A stretch of 64,000 bases of DNA from NCBI GenBank assembly GCA_009838765.1, contig VXQX01000080.1, forward strand, positions 107,393 to 171,392. Direction: 5' to 3'. Of the stretch, positions 46,002 to 55,858 are shown in pieces. This stretch comes from Gemmatimonadales bacterium. GTDB taxonomy: Bacteria > Gemmatimonadota > Gemmatimonadetes > Palauibacterales > Palauibacteraceae. The translations under genes and the position numbers were made by a program. Below the pieces are notes generated by a model, which searched no databases, was not told where the DNA came from, and was given only the letters and a program-made list of their open reading frames with translations. The number at the start of each line of letters is the position of its first letter. Position 1 is the stretch's first letter.

Positions 46002-48323
46002 CTACGGCACGCCGAGACCGGCGAGGAGACCGAAGCGGTCCGCGCGCGCGTACGCCTCATCGGCGGATTCCTGATCGCCGAGGTGCTCCTGCGTCATGCC
46101 CTGCAGGTAGTACGCGAGGTAGTACTGGGCCGGGATGCTCGACTGTGTGGACGGCTCGGGCCACTCCTCCCACTCCAGCACGTCCTCGACCTCGAACACA
46201 TCCCAGAGCAGTTCCGCCGTGCGGCCCCGGTCATTCCACGTCGGCGACACCGTGTTCGGCATGTATTCGCGCAGGTTCACGAGGTCGCCCGTAGCCTCCA
46301 GCGGGGCGTTCACGAGCTTGAAGGCGAGCCCGTGCCGGACGAGGTGCGGCTGCAGCCCCCACTTCCCGTACACCGGCGGGGCGGTCGCCGCGAAGTAGAC
46401 GGGCCGGTCCCCGAGCGACTGCTGCATGATGTGGAACACGAGGATGTCGGGGTACAGGATCGAGTCCCCGCCGCGCACGGTCGCCGTCACCGCGTTCGAG
46501 ACCCGGAACGCCGTGTCGCGGGCGACCGCGATCCCCGGCGCGAGCCCGTCGATCTGCGCGTCGCTGAGGGCGATGATCGAGCGCGCCGGAGCCGGAGCGG
46601 CCGCGTCGACATACGGGCCCGCCGCGTTCGCCGCGTCGAAAGACCGCTGGCACACGACGGTCGTCGGGGAATCCGCCGCCGACACTCCCGGCTCGCAGGG
46701 CGTCGTCAGCGACCGCAACTGCTTGGGATACCAGTTCGTCCCGAGGTAGGAGTGGACGATAACGGTCACGTCCTTCCGAATGCCCTCCACCTCCTGCAGG
46801 TACCAGAGGGGGAAGGTGTCGTTGTCCCCGTTCGTGAACAGCACGGCGTACGGCTCGACCGACTGCAGGATGTTGTACGCCCAGTCGCGGGCGGCGGTGT
46901 CCTCCGACCGGTCCGCGCGCGCAAAGTTGAAGAAGAAGGGGACGAACGCGACGGCGAGGATCGGCGCCGCCTTCCGGTGCCGCGCGCCGAACCCGACCGG
47001 GCGCTCCTCCGGCCGGCGCGTCCGGTCCGGGGGCACCACGCTCCTTTGCGGGGCCTGGGCGGTCCAGTTGCCCCAGAGCGCGACGAGTCCCAGCCCGGCG
47101 TAGATCCCCCATAACTGGAAGCCGATGATGTAGAAGTAGTCGCGCTCCCGGACCTCGTGCTGGAGGATGTTCGGCACCTCCTCCAGGTACAGCGAATAGC
47201 CGTACTTGAAGTTGAGATAGAAGACGAGCAGCAGGGTGACCGTGAAGAAGAGCGTGCCCGCGTAAACGAAGGTCTTCCGGTCGCTCTTGAAGTGGGTCCA
47301 GAGACCGACGAGGGCGAGGAAGAGGAAGAGCATGCTCGCGGCGACCCGGCCGGCCGGCGGTAGCGAGCGCGCCCACTGCCAGTCGAAGTACTGCCAGTAG
47401 TTCGCGTACTGGGCGGAGAGCGGGGCCTGGCGCTGCGTGATCGGCCCCGGGCCGTACTGGTCGCGGATCAGCGACAGGGCGAGCGGCTCGCACGCGACGG
47501 AGAACTTGGTGTTCCCGAAGCGGTCGTCGATCACCTTCGGGGTAACCGCCGAGACGAGCGAGGGACACTCCGGGTCCGCCTCGTCGATGATCGGGTTCTG
47601 TGCGGACCGGATGGGGACGAAGAGGAGTTGCACCGAGTAGCCGACCGCGAACAGGGCGACGCCGAGCCCGAGGACGCGGGGGTTGAGGGCGGCGCGCCAG
47701 CGGTGCAGGAGCACGAACAGTGCCAGCGCCGGGCCCGGCAGCAGCGACATGGTGTGGTTCGACCAGCCCAGGCCGAGCAGGAGCGCGATGAGCACGAGCA
47801 GCCGGTTCCCCCGCGCCGAATCCGCCTCGTCCACCCACAGCATGGTCAGGTAGCTCACGAGCGAGACGACGAAGAGCGACAGCGTGTAGACCTTCTCGTT
47901 CAGATTCGACTGGGTCCACACGGTGAAGGCCGTGGCCCCGATCCACACCGCGACCATCGAAGCGACGAGGATCTCGTGCCGGTTCTCGCGGAAGTGCGCG
48001 ACCATGCGCGCCACCGCGAGGAAGGAGAAGAAGCTCGCCCCGGCCGAGAGCGTGGCGCTGAGGATGTTGATGCGAAGCGCGACCGGGAGTCCCGTGAACT
48101 CGAGGAGCACGGTCCACACGCGCCCCACGAGCACGAACCCCGGATTCCCCGGCGGGTGCGGCAACCCGAGGATGTGCGCCGTCGTCACGTACTCCGACGT
48201 GTCCCAGAACCCGGTCGTCGGCGCGATCGTCAGCAGGTAGAGCGACCACACGGCGAGCGCCGTCAGGAGCCCCCACACGCGCAGCGTCAGCGGACCGACC
48301 TTCTCGCGCTCGATACCCTTCAT
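46002..48323 (-). CDS. DUF2723 membrane glycosyltransferase (first copy)
   Basis: A 773-residue protein highly similar along its entire length to the following gene: APTTGFWDTSEYVTTAHILG, QSNLNEKVYTLSLFVVSLV, RQAPLSAQYANYWQYFDWQW, FTNGDNDTFPLWYLQEVEG. The copies diverge mainly in the loop before the C-terminal domain (this one has an extra Pro/Arg-rich segment, PPDRTRRPEERPVG) and in the last 200 residues. ATG 48323 is chosen, with AGAGG upstream; a GTG precedes it directly. It begins about 155 bp downstream of the last beta-propeller gene on the same strand and may share its transcript. Confidence 0.85.
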   Translation of the reverse strand: MKGIEREKVGPLTLRVWGLLTALAVWSLYLLTIAPTTGFWDTSEYVTTAHILGLPHPPGNPGFVLVGRVWTVLLEFTGLPVALRINILSATLSAGASFFSFLAVARMVAHFRENRHEILVASMVAVWIGATAFTVWTQSNLNEKVYTLSLFVVSLVSYLTMLWVDEADSARGNRLLVLIALLLGLGWSNHTMSLLPGPALALFVLLHRWRAALNPRVLGLGVALFAVGYSVQLLFVPIRSAQNPIIDEADPECPSLVSAVTPKVIDDRFGNTKFSVACEPLALSLIRDQYGPGPITQRQAPLSAQYANYWQYFDWQWARSLPPAGRVAASMLFLFLALVGLWTHFKSDRKTFVYAGTLFFTVTLLLVFYLNFKYGYSLYLEEVPNILQHEVRERDYFYIIGFQLWGIYAGLGLVALWGNWTAQAPQRSVVPPDRTRRPEERPVGFGARHRKAAPILAVAFVPFFFNFARADRSEDTAARDWAYNILQSVEPYAVLFTNGDNDTFPLWYLQEVEGIRKDVTVIVHSYLGTNWYPKQLRSLTTPCEPGVSAADSPTTVVCQRSFDAANAAGPYVDAAAPAPARSIIALSDAQIDGLAPGIAVARDTAFRVSNAVTATVRGGDSILYPDILVFHIMQQSLGDRPVYFAATAPPVYGKWGLQPHLVRHGLAFKLVNAPLEATGDLVNLREYMPNTVSPTWNDRGRTAELLWDVFEVEDVLEWEEWPEPSTQSSIPAQYYLAYYLQGMTQEHLGDQESADEAYARADRFGLLAGLGVP

Positions 48324-48478
48324 CACGCCTCTGCTACGCTCCTCGGATCAGGAAGTTCGGGCGGGAAGATACGGCCTCGGCAGCTTTGCCGCCGCACCCG
48401 CAACACCCGGTTTCGTGGCGGAGCAAGGCTGACGACGAACGCGAGCGGCTCACCGACGCCTCCCTGCGGGCCCCCTGC

Positions 48479-49687
48479 TCAGCGGCTCCCTTCCGAGACC
48501 ACCAGTGCCGGAGGGAGGGGGTAGAGGGAGACGTATTCGATGTCGAGTTCGTCCTGCTCGATGACGATGAGATGCCGCTCGCCGACACGGGTAAGCGTCA
48601 TGTTCGCGGGCAGCGCGAGGCGGCCGAGGAGACGCCCCGCGCCGTCAAAGGCGAGCCAGCGCTGGCCCTCCGGATCCCCGGGCCGGCGCCACTCTTCCAC
48701 CCAGAGGCCGCCGGCCGGAGCGGCGCGAAGTCCGGACACGGTGCCGAACTCCTCGGCGGCCGGCGCGGCGTCGAAGAACCTCACCGCCTGCTGCCGCTCC
48801 TCGGGGGGTGCGCCTCGGATCGTCTCCTCCCGTGCCGCGTCCACATGCGCCCGCGTGACGGTGCGGTCGCGCCCCGTCCAGCGGACCCGTCGGGTCGGCC
48901 GCCCGCCGGGATCGAGGATGCTGACCTCGTACGCGTCGCCCGTCGTCAGCGCGATGGCGTCGTCGAGGGCCGCCGCACCGGCCAGACCCTCGAAGTGCCG
49001 GGGCATGAGCCGCGTTTCTCCCGCGATGTCGACGGGTCCAAGGTGCCATCCCGGGACGTTGAACACCGTGTCCCGGAGCGCTCCGGACCCGGCGTAGCGG
49101 AGGCCGATGAGCGGCGACCAGGCGAAGTCCCGCGATCGCGTCATCAGCAGGCTCGTGACGAGTACGGTCCCGTCCCGGAAGCGCCCTCCGGGCAGCGGGG
49201 CGGCCGGAAGCGGGCGCATCGGGTTCACCGAGAGGAAGCTCCCGCCCGCCGTCCAGTAGGCGAGCCGTCGATTGCGCCAGTCGTAGATGACGAGGGAGTC
49301 CGCCCCCGCCTTCCACACCCTCTGCGGGAGACCGAATTCGCGCGGTCCCTCGCCGAGCGACCCGAAGTGCGCCCGGAGCGTGCCATCCGGGGCGAAGATG
49401 CGGACCAGGGGCTCGATCTGGCTCACCACGACGACGGATCCGTCGTCCAGCTCAACGGCGTCGGGGACGCGGAACATCTGGTATTCGGGGGGACCATCCT
49501 GTCTTCCCAGCCGCAACGCCGCCGGCCCCGGCAGACCGAACTCCGGGATATCTCCGCGGTTCTCGACGATCTGGATGCCCGCGCTGTCGCGCACCTGGAA
49601 GTCCTGAAGCGAGTCGCCAGACGCCGTATCGCACCGGATCCACAAGGCGGCGGCAACCAGGATCGTCCTCCTGCGGACGTTGTTCAC
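48479..49687 (-). CDS. 6-bladed beta-propeller protein F
   Basis: A 402-residue exported propeller. A weak signal (TILVAAALWIRC) leads to the shared mature start VRDSAGIQIVEN, then blades with SLGEGPREFGLPQ, DGTLRAHF, and the C-terminal LGRLALPANM...VGERHLIVIEQDELDIEYVSLY. The GEGPxEF motif and the closing 'D..DIEYV..Y' strand recur in five sister genes upstream. Such proteins in this type of genome are surface propellers of unknown ligand. It is the last of six in a row. Confidence 0.8.
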   Translation of the reverse strand: MNNVRRRTILVAAALWIRCDTASGDSLQDFQVRDSAGIQIVENRGDIPEFGLPGPAALRLGRQDGPPEYQMFRVPDAVELDDGSVVVVSQIEPLVRIFAPDGTLRAHFGSLGEGPREFGLPQRVWKAGADSLVIYDWRNRRLAYWTAGGSFLSVNPMRPLPAAPLPGGRFRDGTVLVTSLLMTRSRDFAWSPLIGLRYAGSGALRDTVFNVPGWHLGPVDIAGETRLMPRHFEGLAGAAALDDAIALTTGDAYEVSILDPGGRPTRRVRWTGRDRTVTRAHVDAAREETIRGAPPEERQQAVRFFDAAPAAEEFGTVSGLRAAPAGGLWVEEWRRPGDPEGQRWLAFDGAGRLLGRLALPANMTLTRVGERHLIVIEQDELDIEYVSLYPLPPALVVSEGSR

Positions 49688-49728
49688 GCGTTCCTCGTTC
49701 CCCGTTCGTCGTTCACATGTTCCTCCCG

Positions 49729-50877
49729 CTACGGGATTCGGGTGAAGCGGACGCGGGCGGCGCGCCAGATGTCGAGGGAGTCGCGCGTCGTTCCGTAGAG
49801 TTCCGTCGCGGTGGCCCAGGCGGGATAGGCGAGGTGTTCGACGCGGCGCGGCCAGCGGTAGCGCGCCTCCAGCGTCCCCTCGCGATAGATGTCGGCCTCG
49901 CGCATCTCATCTCCGTCGACCCCCGTCTTCTCCACCCACAGCCGGCCGGCGCGGTCAAAGAAGAGTTCGGCCAGTACCGGCTTGCGGTCGGGGACACCGA
50001 ACGGGTGTTCGCGCAGGTCGAACCTCTCCTTCTCCTGGTCGATCCGGGCCTGCGCGCGGCGCCGCTCGTCCGGACTCAACTCGGGCCCCTGCAGCGGCGC
50101 CGCAATGCGCGACGTGCTCCCGTCGGGATGGTGGAGCGTGACCGCGTAGGCGGCATTGACGGCCGTGGCCCACCAGCCGCCCGGCCCGTGCCCGTGAATC
50201 CACAGCGGACCGAAGGGCTGGTAGACGAAGAATGTGGCGGCCTGGTCGCCTATCCTGATGTCGACCGGGCTGAAGCCGGTGGCCTGCTCCTCGGCCGTCG
50301 CCATCGGGACCGTGTCCACGGCCATGCCCGGCCCCAGGTGAAAGCGCGTGAGCCGGGTTTCGCCGGCCGCCGTGCCGAGGTCCACGAGCCGGCCCTCCGC
50401 GTCAAAGGTGACCGGAGCGACCAGGTTGAACGAGGCGTTGACGCTTCTCACGCTACGCACGTACTCCGCCCCGTCGTCACCGAGCCTGAACGCACTGTAG
50501 CGGGCGCTCTCCCGCACCCACAGGAGACCGTCGGGCGCGAACGTCATGCAGCAGGGGTTCGTCAGCTCGCCGGGACCGTCCCCCTGACCCCCCAACCGAA
50601 AGGCGAAACGCCCGTCCGCCTCGAACACCCGCACCTCGTGCGTCTGGTAGTCCGCGACGATTAGCCGCCCGCGGTCGTCCGCCGCGACGGAACCGATTCT
50701 CGTGAACAGGTAGGGATCTTCTCCCTCCACTTCGCCGATCTCCAAGTCGACCACCCCTTCGAAGACCGGGATCTCGGAAGGTGGAGCGGGGCGTTCAGCT
50801 TCATCCGCGCACGCGGCGACGCCCGCGAGCAGCGCGACCGTGAGCAGCGCGACCGCGATCGGGATCCCGGACTTCAT
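49729..50877 (-). CDS. 6-bladed beta-propeller lipoprotein E
   Basis: A 382-residue lipoprotein (leader ending LLAGVAAC). Blades contain RLIVADYQTHEVRVFEADG and FRLGGQGDGPGELTNPCC, NHL-like repeats of about 45 residues. It lacks the VRDSAG mature start seen in F, D and C, and its last blades diverge (KTGVDGDEMREADIYREG). ATG 50877 overlaps the stop of the upstream propeller gene (ATGA). Ligand unknown. Confidence 0.82.
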   Translation of the reverse strand: MKSGIPIAVALLTVALLAGVAACADEAERPAPPSEIPVFEGVVDLEIGEVEGEDPYLFTRIGSVAADDRGRLIVADYQTHEVRVFEADGRFAFRLGGQGDGPGELTNPCCMTFAPDGLLWVRESARYSAFRLGDDGAEYVRSVRSVNASFNLVAPVTFDAEGRLVDLGTAAGETRLTRFHLGPGMAVDTVPMATAEEQATGFSPVDIRIGDQAATFFVYQPFGPLWIHGHGPGGWWATAVNAAYAVTLHHPDGSTSRIAAPLQGPELSPDERRRAQARIDQEKERFDLREHPFGVPDRKPVLAELFFDRAGRLWVEKTGVDGDEMREADIYREGTLEARYRWPRRVEHLAYPAWATATELYGTTRDSLDIWRAARVRFTRIP

Positions 50878-52100
50878 GAACCGGAGCGGTCGAGGGACCA
50901 GGACTCGACGTACTCGACGCCGAGTTCGTCGTCCCGCGTGCCAAGGATGTAGTCCTCGCCGATCTCCTCGACTGAGAAGCTCCCCGGCATCTCGACGAGG
51001 CCGAGGGCGCGGCCCTCCGGATCGAACACAGTCCACAGCCGGTGCCGCTCTCCCGGAAGCCGGTATTCCCGGACCCAGAGGTAACCCAGCCGGTCGACGC
51101 GCACCGAGGCGAAGGCGGGGAAGGCCTCGACGAGCGGCATGTCGCCGACTGCGTCCAGCGCCTCGGGCCGGTCAGGGTTCTGCCGGGCCACGTAGTCGCG
51201 CAGGTCGCCCCGGGTCGGTGCGCGGACCTCGTGGTTGCGGCGGACGATCCTCGCCAGCGACCCGTCGGGCCGGTAAGCACGGATCTCGTACCGGTCGTTG
51301 GTGGTGATGACGACCAGGTCTCCCCATATGAAGTCGAACGCGCTGCGGTCGAAGGGATAGGGGCGGGGAAATGGCGACCCGTCGACCGTGTTGACCATGT
51401 ACAGTTCCGATCCGCGGTACGCGCCCAGGTCCCGCTGCACCCTGCCGTCCGCCTGGAGGATGCCGTACTCCAGATCCGGCCGGACGATCTCCGAGGTGCC
51501 CGGCTCCCCGCGCTCGAACCGCGTGAGCGTGGCGGCGAAGATTCTGCCGTCCGGGAGCGGACCGACCACCCGCTGGTAGCCGCCCCGAAGTCGGAGGGCC
51601 CGACCGAAGGTGCCATCGGCAGAGAAGATGGAGATCCGGCTGGCGAAGGAATCTCTGGCCATCAGCGAGTCGCCCGGCCACGGTTCCACCCCGCCGGGAG
51701 CCATGGCTCCGAATTCGCCGGGACCGTCGCCCTGGCCGCCCCACGACGCGAGGTGGACGCCGTTCGGGTCGTACACGCGAAGCTCCCCGGTCCCCGCGTT
51801 GGCGACCACGATCCGTCCGCCCGAGAGGCGCATCGCGCCGCCGACGCGGAAGAGTTCGTAGGCGGGGTCGCCCTCTGCCGTCCCGATCAACACGGTGGCT
51901 TCCGGCCCGACCCGCCACCCCAGCCGCGAGTCGAGCGGAGGCCGCTGGTTTTCGACGACCGTGACCCCGGCGCTGTCACGCACGGTGCTTTGCGGGCCGC
52001 CGCCGCCGTCGCCGCTGCCGCACGCCACAGAGAGGGAGCCGAGGATGAGCGCGGGCGTGGCCCGCAGCGTCCGCATCGTTCGCGCGATTCGGATTTTCAT
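50874..52100 (-). CDS. 6-bladed beta-propeller lipoprotein D
   Basis: A 408-residue lipoprotein with leader ALILGSLSVACGSG and the shared mature start VRDSAGVTVVENQRP. Blades: GGRIVVANAGTGELRVYDPNG, SWGGQGDGPGEFGAM, SRISIFSADGTFGRAL, LGYLWVREYRLPGE, and the closing GTRDDELGVEYVESWSL. It is coupled by ATGA to gene E and starts 58 bp downstream of gene C. Its closest relatives in the window are F and C by motif content. Confidence 0.83.
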   Translation of the reverse strand: MKIRIARTMRTLRATPALILGSLSVACGSGDGGGGPQSTVRDSAGVTVVENQRPPLDSRLGWRVGPEATVLIGTAEGDPAYELFRVGGAMRLSGGRIVVANAGTGELRVYDPNGVHLASWGGQGDGPGEFGAMAPGGVEPWPGDSLMARDSFASRISIFSADGTFGRALRLRGGYQRVVGPLPDGRIFAATLTRFERGEPGTSEIVRPDLEYGILQADGRVQRDLGAYRGSELYMVNTVDGSPFPRPYPFDRSAFDFIWGDLVVITTNDRYEIRAYRPDGSLARIVRRNHEVRAPTRGDLRDYVARQNPDRPEALDAVGDMPLVEAFPAFASVRVDRLGYLWVREYRLPGERHRLWTVFDPEGRALGLVEMPGSFSVEEIGEDYILGTRDDELGVEYVESWSLDRSGS

Positions 52101-52158
52101 GACGTGTCCAGGGAAGGAAAGGCGGGGTCGGTTCAGCCGTACCGAATCGGAGACACGA

Positions 52159-53394
52159 TCAACGAAGCCTTGGTTGCGCGGAGGTCAGGTCGTAGACGGC
52201 GACGCTTTCGACGTCCAGGTCGTCGCGGAGGACGCCGAGGAGGAGGTTGCCGGTCACGTCGAGGATTCGGAAGCGGGGTGGGGTTTCGACCTGTCCCAGC
52301 CACTCGCCGTCGGGGGAGATGACGATGTAGGGAGAGCCCTCTTCCGGGTAGGCCGGGCGGTAGGAGGGCAGCCATACGTTGCCGTCGGCGTCGGCGAAGG
52401 GGGTGCCGAAGAACGGGACCGGCTGGCCGATCATGGCGCGATACTGGGCCATGGCTTCCTGGATGAGATCTTCGCGCCGAGCTTCGGACCCTACACGATT
52501 CCTGCGGTAGAGCACCCGGATGTAGGCCTCGCCGTGCTCCAGGAGTTCCGCGGCCAGCAGGTTGGGCTCGGGCCGCCAGCGCACGATCTGGTTGACCGTG
52601 CCGTCCGACAGACGCCAGGTGATCTCGGGCCTGTCGGACCGGGTGTAGACGAACCGCCCCGCGGCGACCGTGACCTCGCCCATGGGCCGGATGATCGGGG
52701 ATTCCTCCCCCGACCGCTGACTCGGGAAGTGGTCGTACGACGCGACGGTGTCGAGGGCGCCGGTTTCGATATCGAACAGGGTCATGTGCCCGGCGAGCCA
52801 CTCGGTGTCGATGTCGATCCAGAGACTGGCGGGGTGTCGGTTCCAGAGCAGCAGCTCGCCGGCTGAACCGATCCCGGCCACGCCGAAGTGCCCCGCCCGG
52901 GGGAGGCTCGAGATGCGCGCGACCGAGTCGCCGACGAAGAGCGTGAGGCGGGACAGACGATCATCGGGCACGAAGACGCTGTCCCGGCCCAGGACGAACA
53001 CCGCGTGGGGGGAGATGACTTCGCCCGGTCCCTCTCCGGCGGTGGCGAGCACCTCGTGCGTCGTGCCGTTCGGGCTCAGGACGACCATGCCGCTGTACCA
53101 GGCGACGACAGCGCTTCCATCCGGCATGAGCCGGCCGGCGTCGACGAACTCGAATTCGTAGTCGCCGGGGTTCGCCCCGTGCCGGTACCGCGGTTCCGCC
53201 GCGAGAGCGAACGGCGCCTCGTACTCCGGCTGTCCGGCATACTCGACGATCCGCACGCCGGCGCTGTCCCGGATCTGGACCCCGATGTCGTCGGTGGGCC
53301 CGGGGTCTCCCCCGCAGGCGGCGAGGGCCGACGCCAGGATCGGCATGCGGCTCAGCGTGAGTAGGCGGCTCAGCGGCTGTGCGCGACGCCTCAC
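52159..53394 (-). CDS. 6-bladed beta-propeller lipoprotein C
   Basis: A 411-residue lipoprotein. GTG 53394 overlaps the upstream stop (GTGA); the leader MPILASALAACGG carries a standard lipobox and is followed by IRDSAGVRIVEYAGQ. Blade motifs include ATAGEGPGEVISPH and DSVFVPDDRLSRLTLF, with the closing GVLRDDLDVESVAVYDL. The short Arg-rich stretch before the leader suggests the true start could be the internal ATG of MPILAS. Function unknown. Confidence 0.8.
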   Translation of the reverse strand: MRRRAQPLSRLLTLSRMPILASALAACGGDPGPTDDIGVQIRDSAGVRIVEYAGQPEYEAPFALAAEPRYRHGANPGDYEFEFVDAGRLMPDGSAVVAWYSGMVVLSPNGTTHEVLATAGEGPGEVISPHAVFVLGRDSVFVPDDRLSRLTLFVGDSVARISSLPRAGHFGVAGIGSAGELLLWNRHPASLWIDIDTEWLAGHMTLFDIETGALDTVASYDHFPSQRSGEESPIIRPMGEVTVAAGRFVYTRSDRPEITWRLSDGTVNQIVRWRPEPNLLAAELLEHGEAYIRVLYRRNRVGSEARREDLIQEAMAQYRAMIGQPVPFFGTPFADADGNVWLPSYRPAYPEEGSPYIVISPDGEWLGQVETPPRFRILDVTGNLLLGVLRDDLDVESVAVYDLTSAQPRLR

Positions 53395-54479
53395 CGGGCG
53401 AAGGGGAGGTCTGCGATGTCGTACCAGTCGAGGGCTCGATCGGGAATCCCGCCCCTGTCGTCCGGGCCGACTTGCCGGTCCACCAGCACGACCAGCGTCG
53501 ATCCCAGGAGGTCGAAGGCGCGGAGCCGGTCCCTCACCCGCACCGACCCGAGGTATGCGGCATCCTCGTACACGTCCAGCCAGGACCATTCGTGCTGGTC
53601 GCGCTGGGTGGCGATCCAGTAGCGCTTGGCGGCTTCGAACAACTGCTCGCCCGCGGACACGTAGTAGTTCTTCGGAGTGGCGCGATAGCGCTCCAACGCC
53701 TCGTCGATGGCGGGCGTGCGCGGGAGACCCTGCGACCTGTTGAGGGCCAGGAGTTCCTCTTCCGTCCGGGCCACGTCCTGCTCGTTCGGGAGTTCCGGGA
53801 CGTACAGCGGCGCGCGGAGCACGGTGGCGTCGCCGGCGCCGCCGACGAAGATCAGGTGCCCCTCGCAGGCCACGAACGCCCAGCCCTCGGTCGGGCCCGG
53901 GATGCCGTAGACGACTTGCCCGCACTCGATGTCCCACGGCCCGGGCGGCGACTCTTCCTGCCCCACGACCCCCCCGGAGGCGAGGTCCACATCGTACCGG
54001 GTCATCAGCGATCCGGACATCCGGCCGAGCATCACCATGTAGTCCAGCGACGCGCCGGAAACCACGGCCCCGAACGACGGGAAGGGCTGGAATACCTCCG
54101 GCAGCATCACATCCGACACCCAGGCGCCTGACGGCTCGAAGACCGTGAAGCGGCCCAGGTCGGAATCCACCACGCCGACGGTTCCCGCCTCTCCGCGGGT
54201 GAGATACGCGGGATCGATGAACTCGCCCGGGCCTTCGCCCTCGCGCCCGAAGACGCCCACGACGCCGCCTTCCCTCGCCACGCAGCGGACCTGTCCTTCG
54301 TAGGAGTCGATAACGCAGGCCGTGCGCTCGTCCGCGAGCAGCGCGACTTCCTCGCTCTCGCTCAGCGGCACGGCTGCCGTGCTGATGAGCGCGGGCGCAA
54401 AAGCACCCCGGCCCGCCGCGTCATCCCGACCGCAAGCGGCGACAAGGGCGGCGACAAGGGCCAGGAGTGGAAGGCGCAC
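53391..54479 (-). CDS. 6-bladed beta-propeller lipoprotein B
   Basis: A 362-residue lipoprotein if started at GTG 54479, which gives a clean leader (VRLPLLALVAALVAACG). A longer in-frame GTG at 54614 would create a GTGA overlap with the upstream gene but adds 45 residues with no sensible signal. Blades carry FGREGEGPGEFIDPAYLTRG and LGRFTVFEPSGAWV. It lacks the VRDSAG start and ends RALDWYDIADLPFAR. Coupled by GTGA to gene C. Confidence 0.75.
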   Translation of the reverse strand: MRLPLLALVAALVAACGRDDAAGRGAFAPALISTAAVPLSESEEVALLADERTACVIDSYEGQVRCVAREGGVVGVFGREGEGPGEFIDPAYLTRGEAGTVGVVDSDLGRFTVFEPSGAWVSDVMLPEVFQPFPSFGAVVSGASLDYMVMLGRMSGSLMTRYDVDLASGGVVGQEESPPGPWDIECGQVVYGIPGPTEGWAFVACEGHLIFVGGAGDATVLRAPLYVPELPNEQDVARTEEELLALNRSQGLPRTPAIDEALERYRATPKNYYVSAGEQLFEAAKRYWIATQRDQHEWSWLDVYEDAAYLGSVRVRDRLRAFDLLGSTLVVLVDRQVGPDDRGGIPDRALDWYDIADLPFAR

Positions 54480-54610
54480 ACCTGCACGGAGAACCGCCGC
54501 GCCCAAAGGCTGCCCTCGGCGTCGACCACAAGCCGGCTGTAGGTCGGCGCCGGCGGCGAGACCGATCAGGCAGGCGAACGGGACCACGCTCGGGCTGCGC
54601 CGTCTCGAAG

Positions 54611-55858
54611 TCACGACCGTGACTTGTCGAGGGTATAGAGACGGACGTATTCGATGCCCTGCGCGTCGCGCCATACGCCGAGCAGGTAGTCGTCGCCGAT
54701 CTCCAGGCCGGGGGCCATGTCCGCGGTGAAGCCTCGGCGCAACCCGGACGGCACAGGGACGGCGCCCAGCCAGGTGCCGTCGGCGGCGAAGACCTCGAAC
54801 GGTTCGACGTCGATCCCCGCGCCGAAGAACGGCTCTACCCAGAGATTCCCCGCCTCGTCCAGGCGAATGGAACGAAGAACAGGGAGCGTCGTCGCCCTGG
54901 GATTGTCCCGCCGACCCCGCCCCATCTCCTCCGCCCGTTCGCGGGAAACGCCGCCGTAGGTGACGTTCGCTTCGATGTACTCCGCGATCTCCGCGTCCAC
55001 GTGGGCGCTCGTGACCCGAGTGGGCGCGATGTCGCGGCGGAGGATCCACTCAGTCCCGCCGTCCCCGAGGGAGATCGATCGTATGCGGAACGCCTCCGTA
55101 TCGACGGCCGCGAGCCGCCCCGGAGAGACGGCGAACCGCGGCCCCTTCCCGAAGTCGTAGGCTATAAAGGCGACGCTCTCGCCATAGTCCTCTACCACCT
55201 GCTCTGCGCCGGGGAAATCCGAGACGGCCTCGATGGCTCCGTCGGCAACATCGACCGTTGCGATTCTGATGTGGGGCCATCTCACGACCCCTCCCTCGGG
55301 AAGCTCGGTACGATCGGCGAAGGACATGACGAGATGGCGACCCGAGACGCCGAGAGCCCGCCGCGGCATGGATCCGCGCCATGGCGACTCGATGGGGAGC
55401 GTACGGACGAGTTCGCCCCCCGCGTTGAAGATCTGCACGCGTTGCAGCGCGAGGTCATACGAGAGCAGGGAGTCGCCAGCGAGCGCGCCCAGGAAGGTGA
55501 GAAACTGGTGTTCGCCGGGGCCCTCGCCCTCCCTGGCCGCGCGCCACACGAAGGCCCCGCCGCGATCGTAGCGGCGGAGTTCGCCGGAGCCCCCGTCGCC
55601 AAGGACGATGTCGCCGGAGCTGAGGCGGACGGCGCCGACGACGCGGTCGAGCTGGTAGTCGGGATCTCCAGTCGCGGTCCCGATCTGGAGCAAAGGCGGC
55701 TCGCCCACGGTCCAGCCCTCGCCGGGTCCCCAGGCCGGCTCGGCGGCCGTGGCGACCGCCACGCCGGCGGAGTCCGAGTGCAGCGTACCCGCCGGCGCCC
55801 CCGCCGAATCGCAAGCCTGCGCTGCGAGGGCGGCCAGCAGGGGCACGCCGCGTCTCAT
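54611..55858 (-). CDS. 6-bladed beta-propeller protein A
   Basis: A 415-residue propeller, first of six. Leader LLAALAAQACDSAG, mature start HSDSAGVAVATAAEP, blades GDIVLGDGGSGELRRYDRGG, AAREGEGPGEHQFLTF and the closing GVWRDAQGIEYVRLYTLDKS. ATG 55858 overlaps the stop of the HEAT-repeat gene (ATGA). The resemblance to gene D is strongest (VGAVRLSSGDIVLGDGG versus VGGAMRLSGGRIVVANAG), pointing to local duplication. Confidence 0.82.
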   Translation of the reverse strand: MRRGVPLLAALAAQACDSAGAPAGTLHSDSAGVAVATAAEPAWGPGEGWTVGEPPLLQIGTATGDPDYQLDRVVGAVRLSSGDIVLGDGGSGELRRYDRGGAFVWRAAREGEGPGEHQFLTFLGALAGDSLLSYDLALQRVQIFNAGGELVRTLPIESPWRGSMPRRALGVSGRHLVMSFADRTELPEGGVVRWPHIRIATVDVADGAIEAVSDFPGAEQVVEDYGESVAFIAYDFGKGPRFAVSPGRLAAVDTEAFRIRSISLGDGGTEWILRRDIAPTRVTSAHVDAEIAEYIEANVTYGGVSRERAEEMGRGRRDNPRATTLPVLRSIRLDEAGNLWVEPFFGAGIDVEPFEVFAADGTWLGAVPVPSGLRRGFTADMAPGLEIGDDYLLGVWRDAQGIEYVRLYTLDKSRS

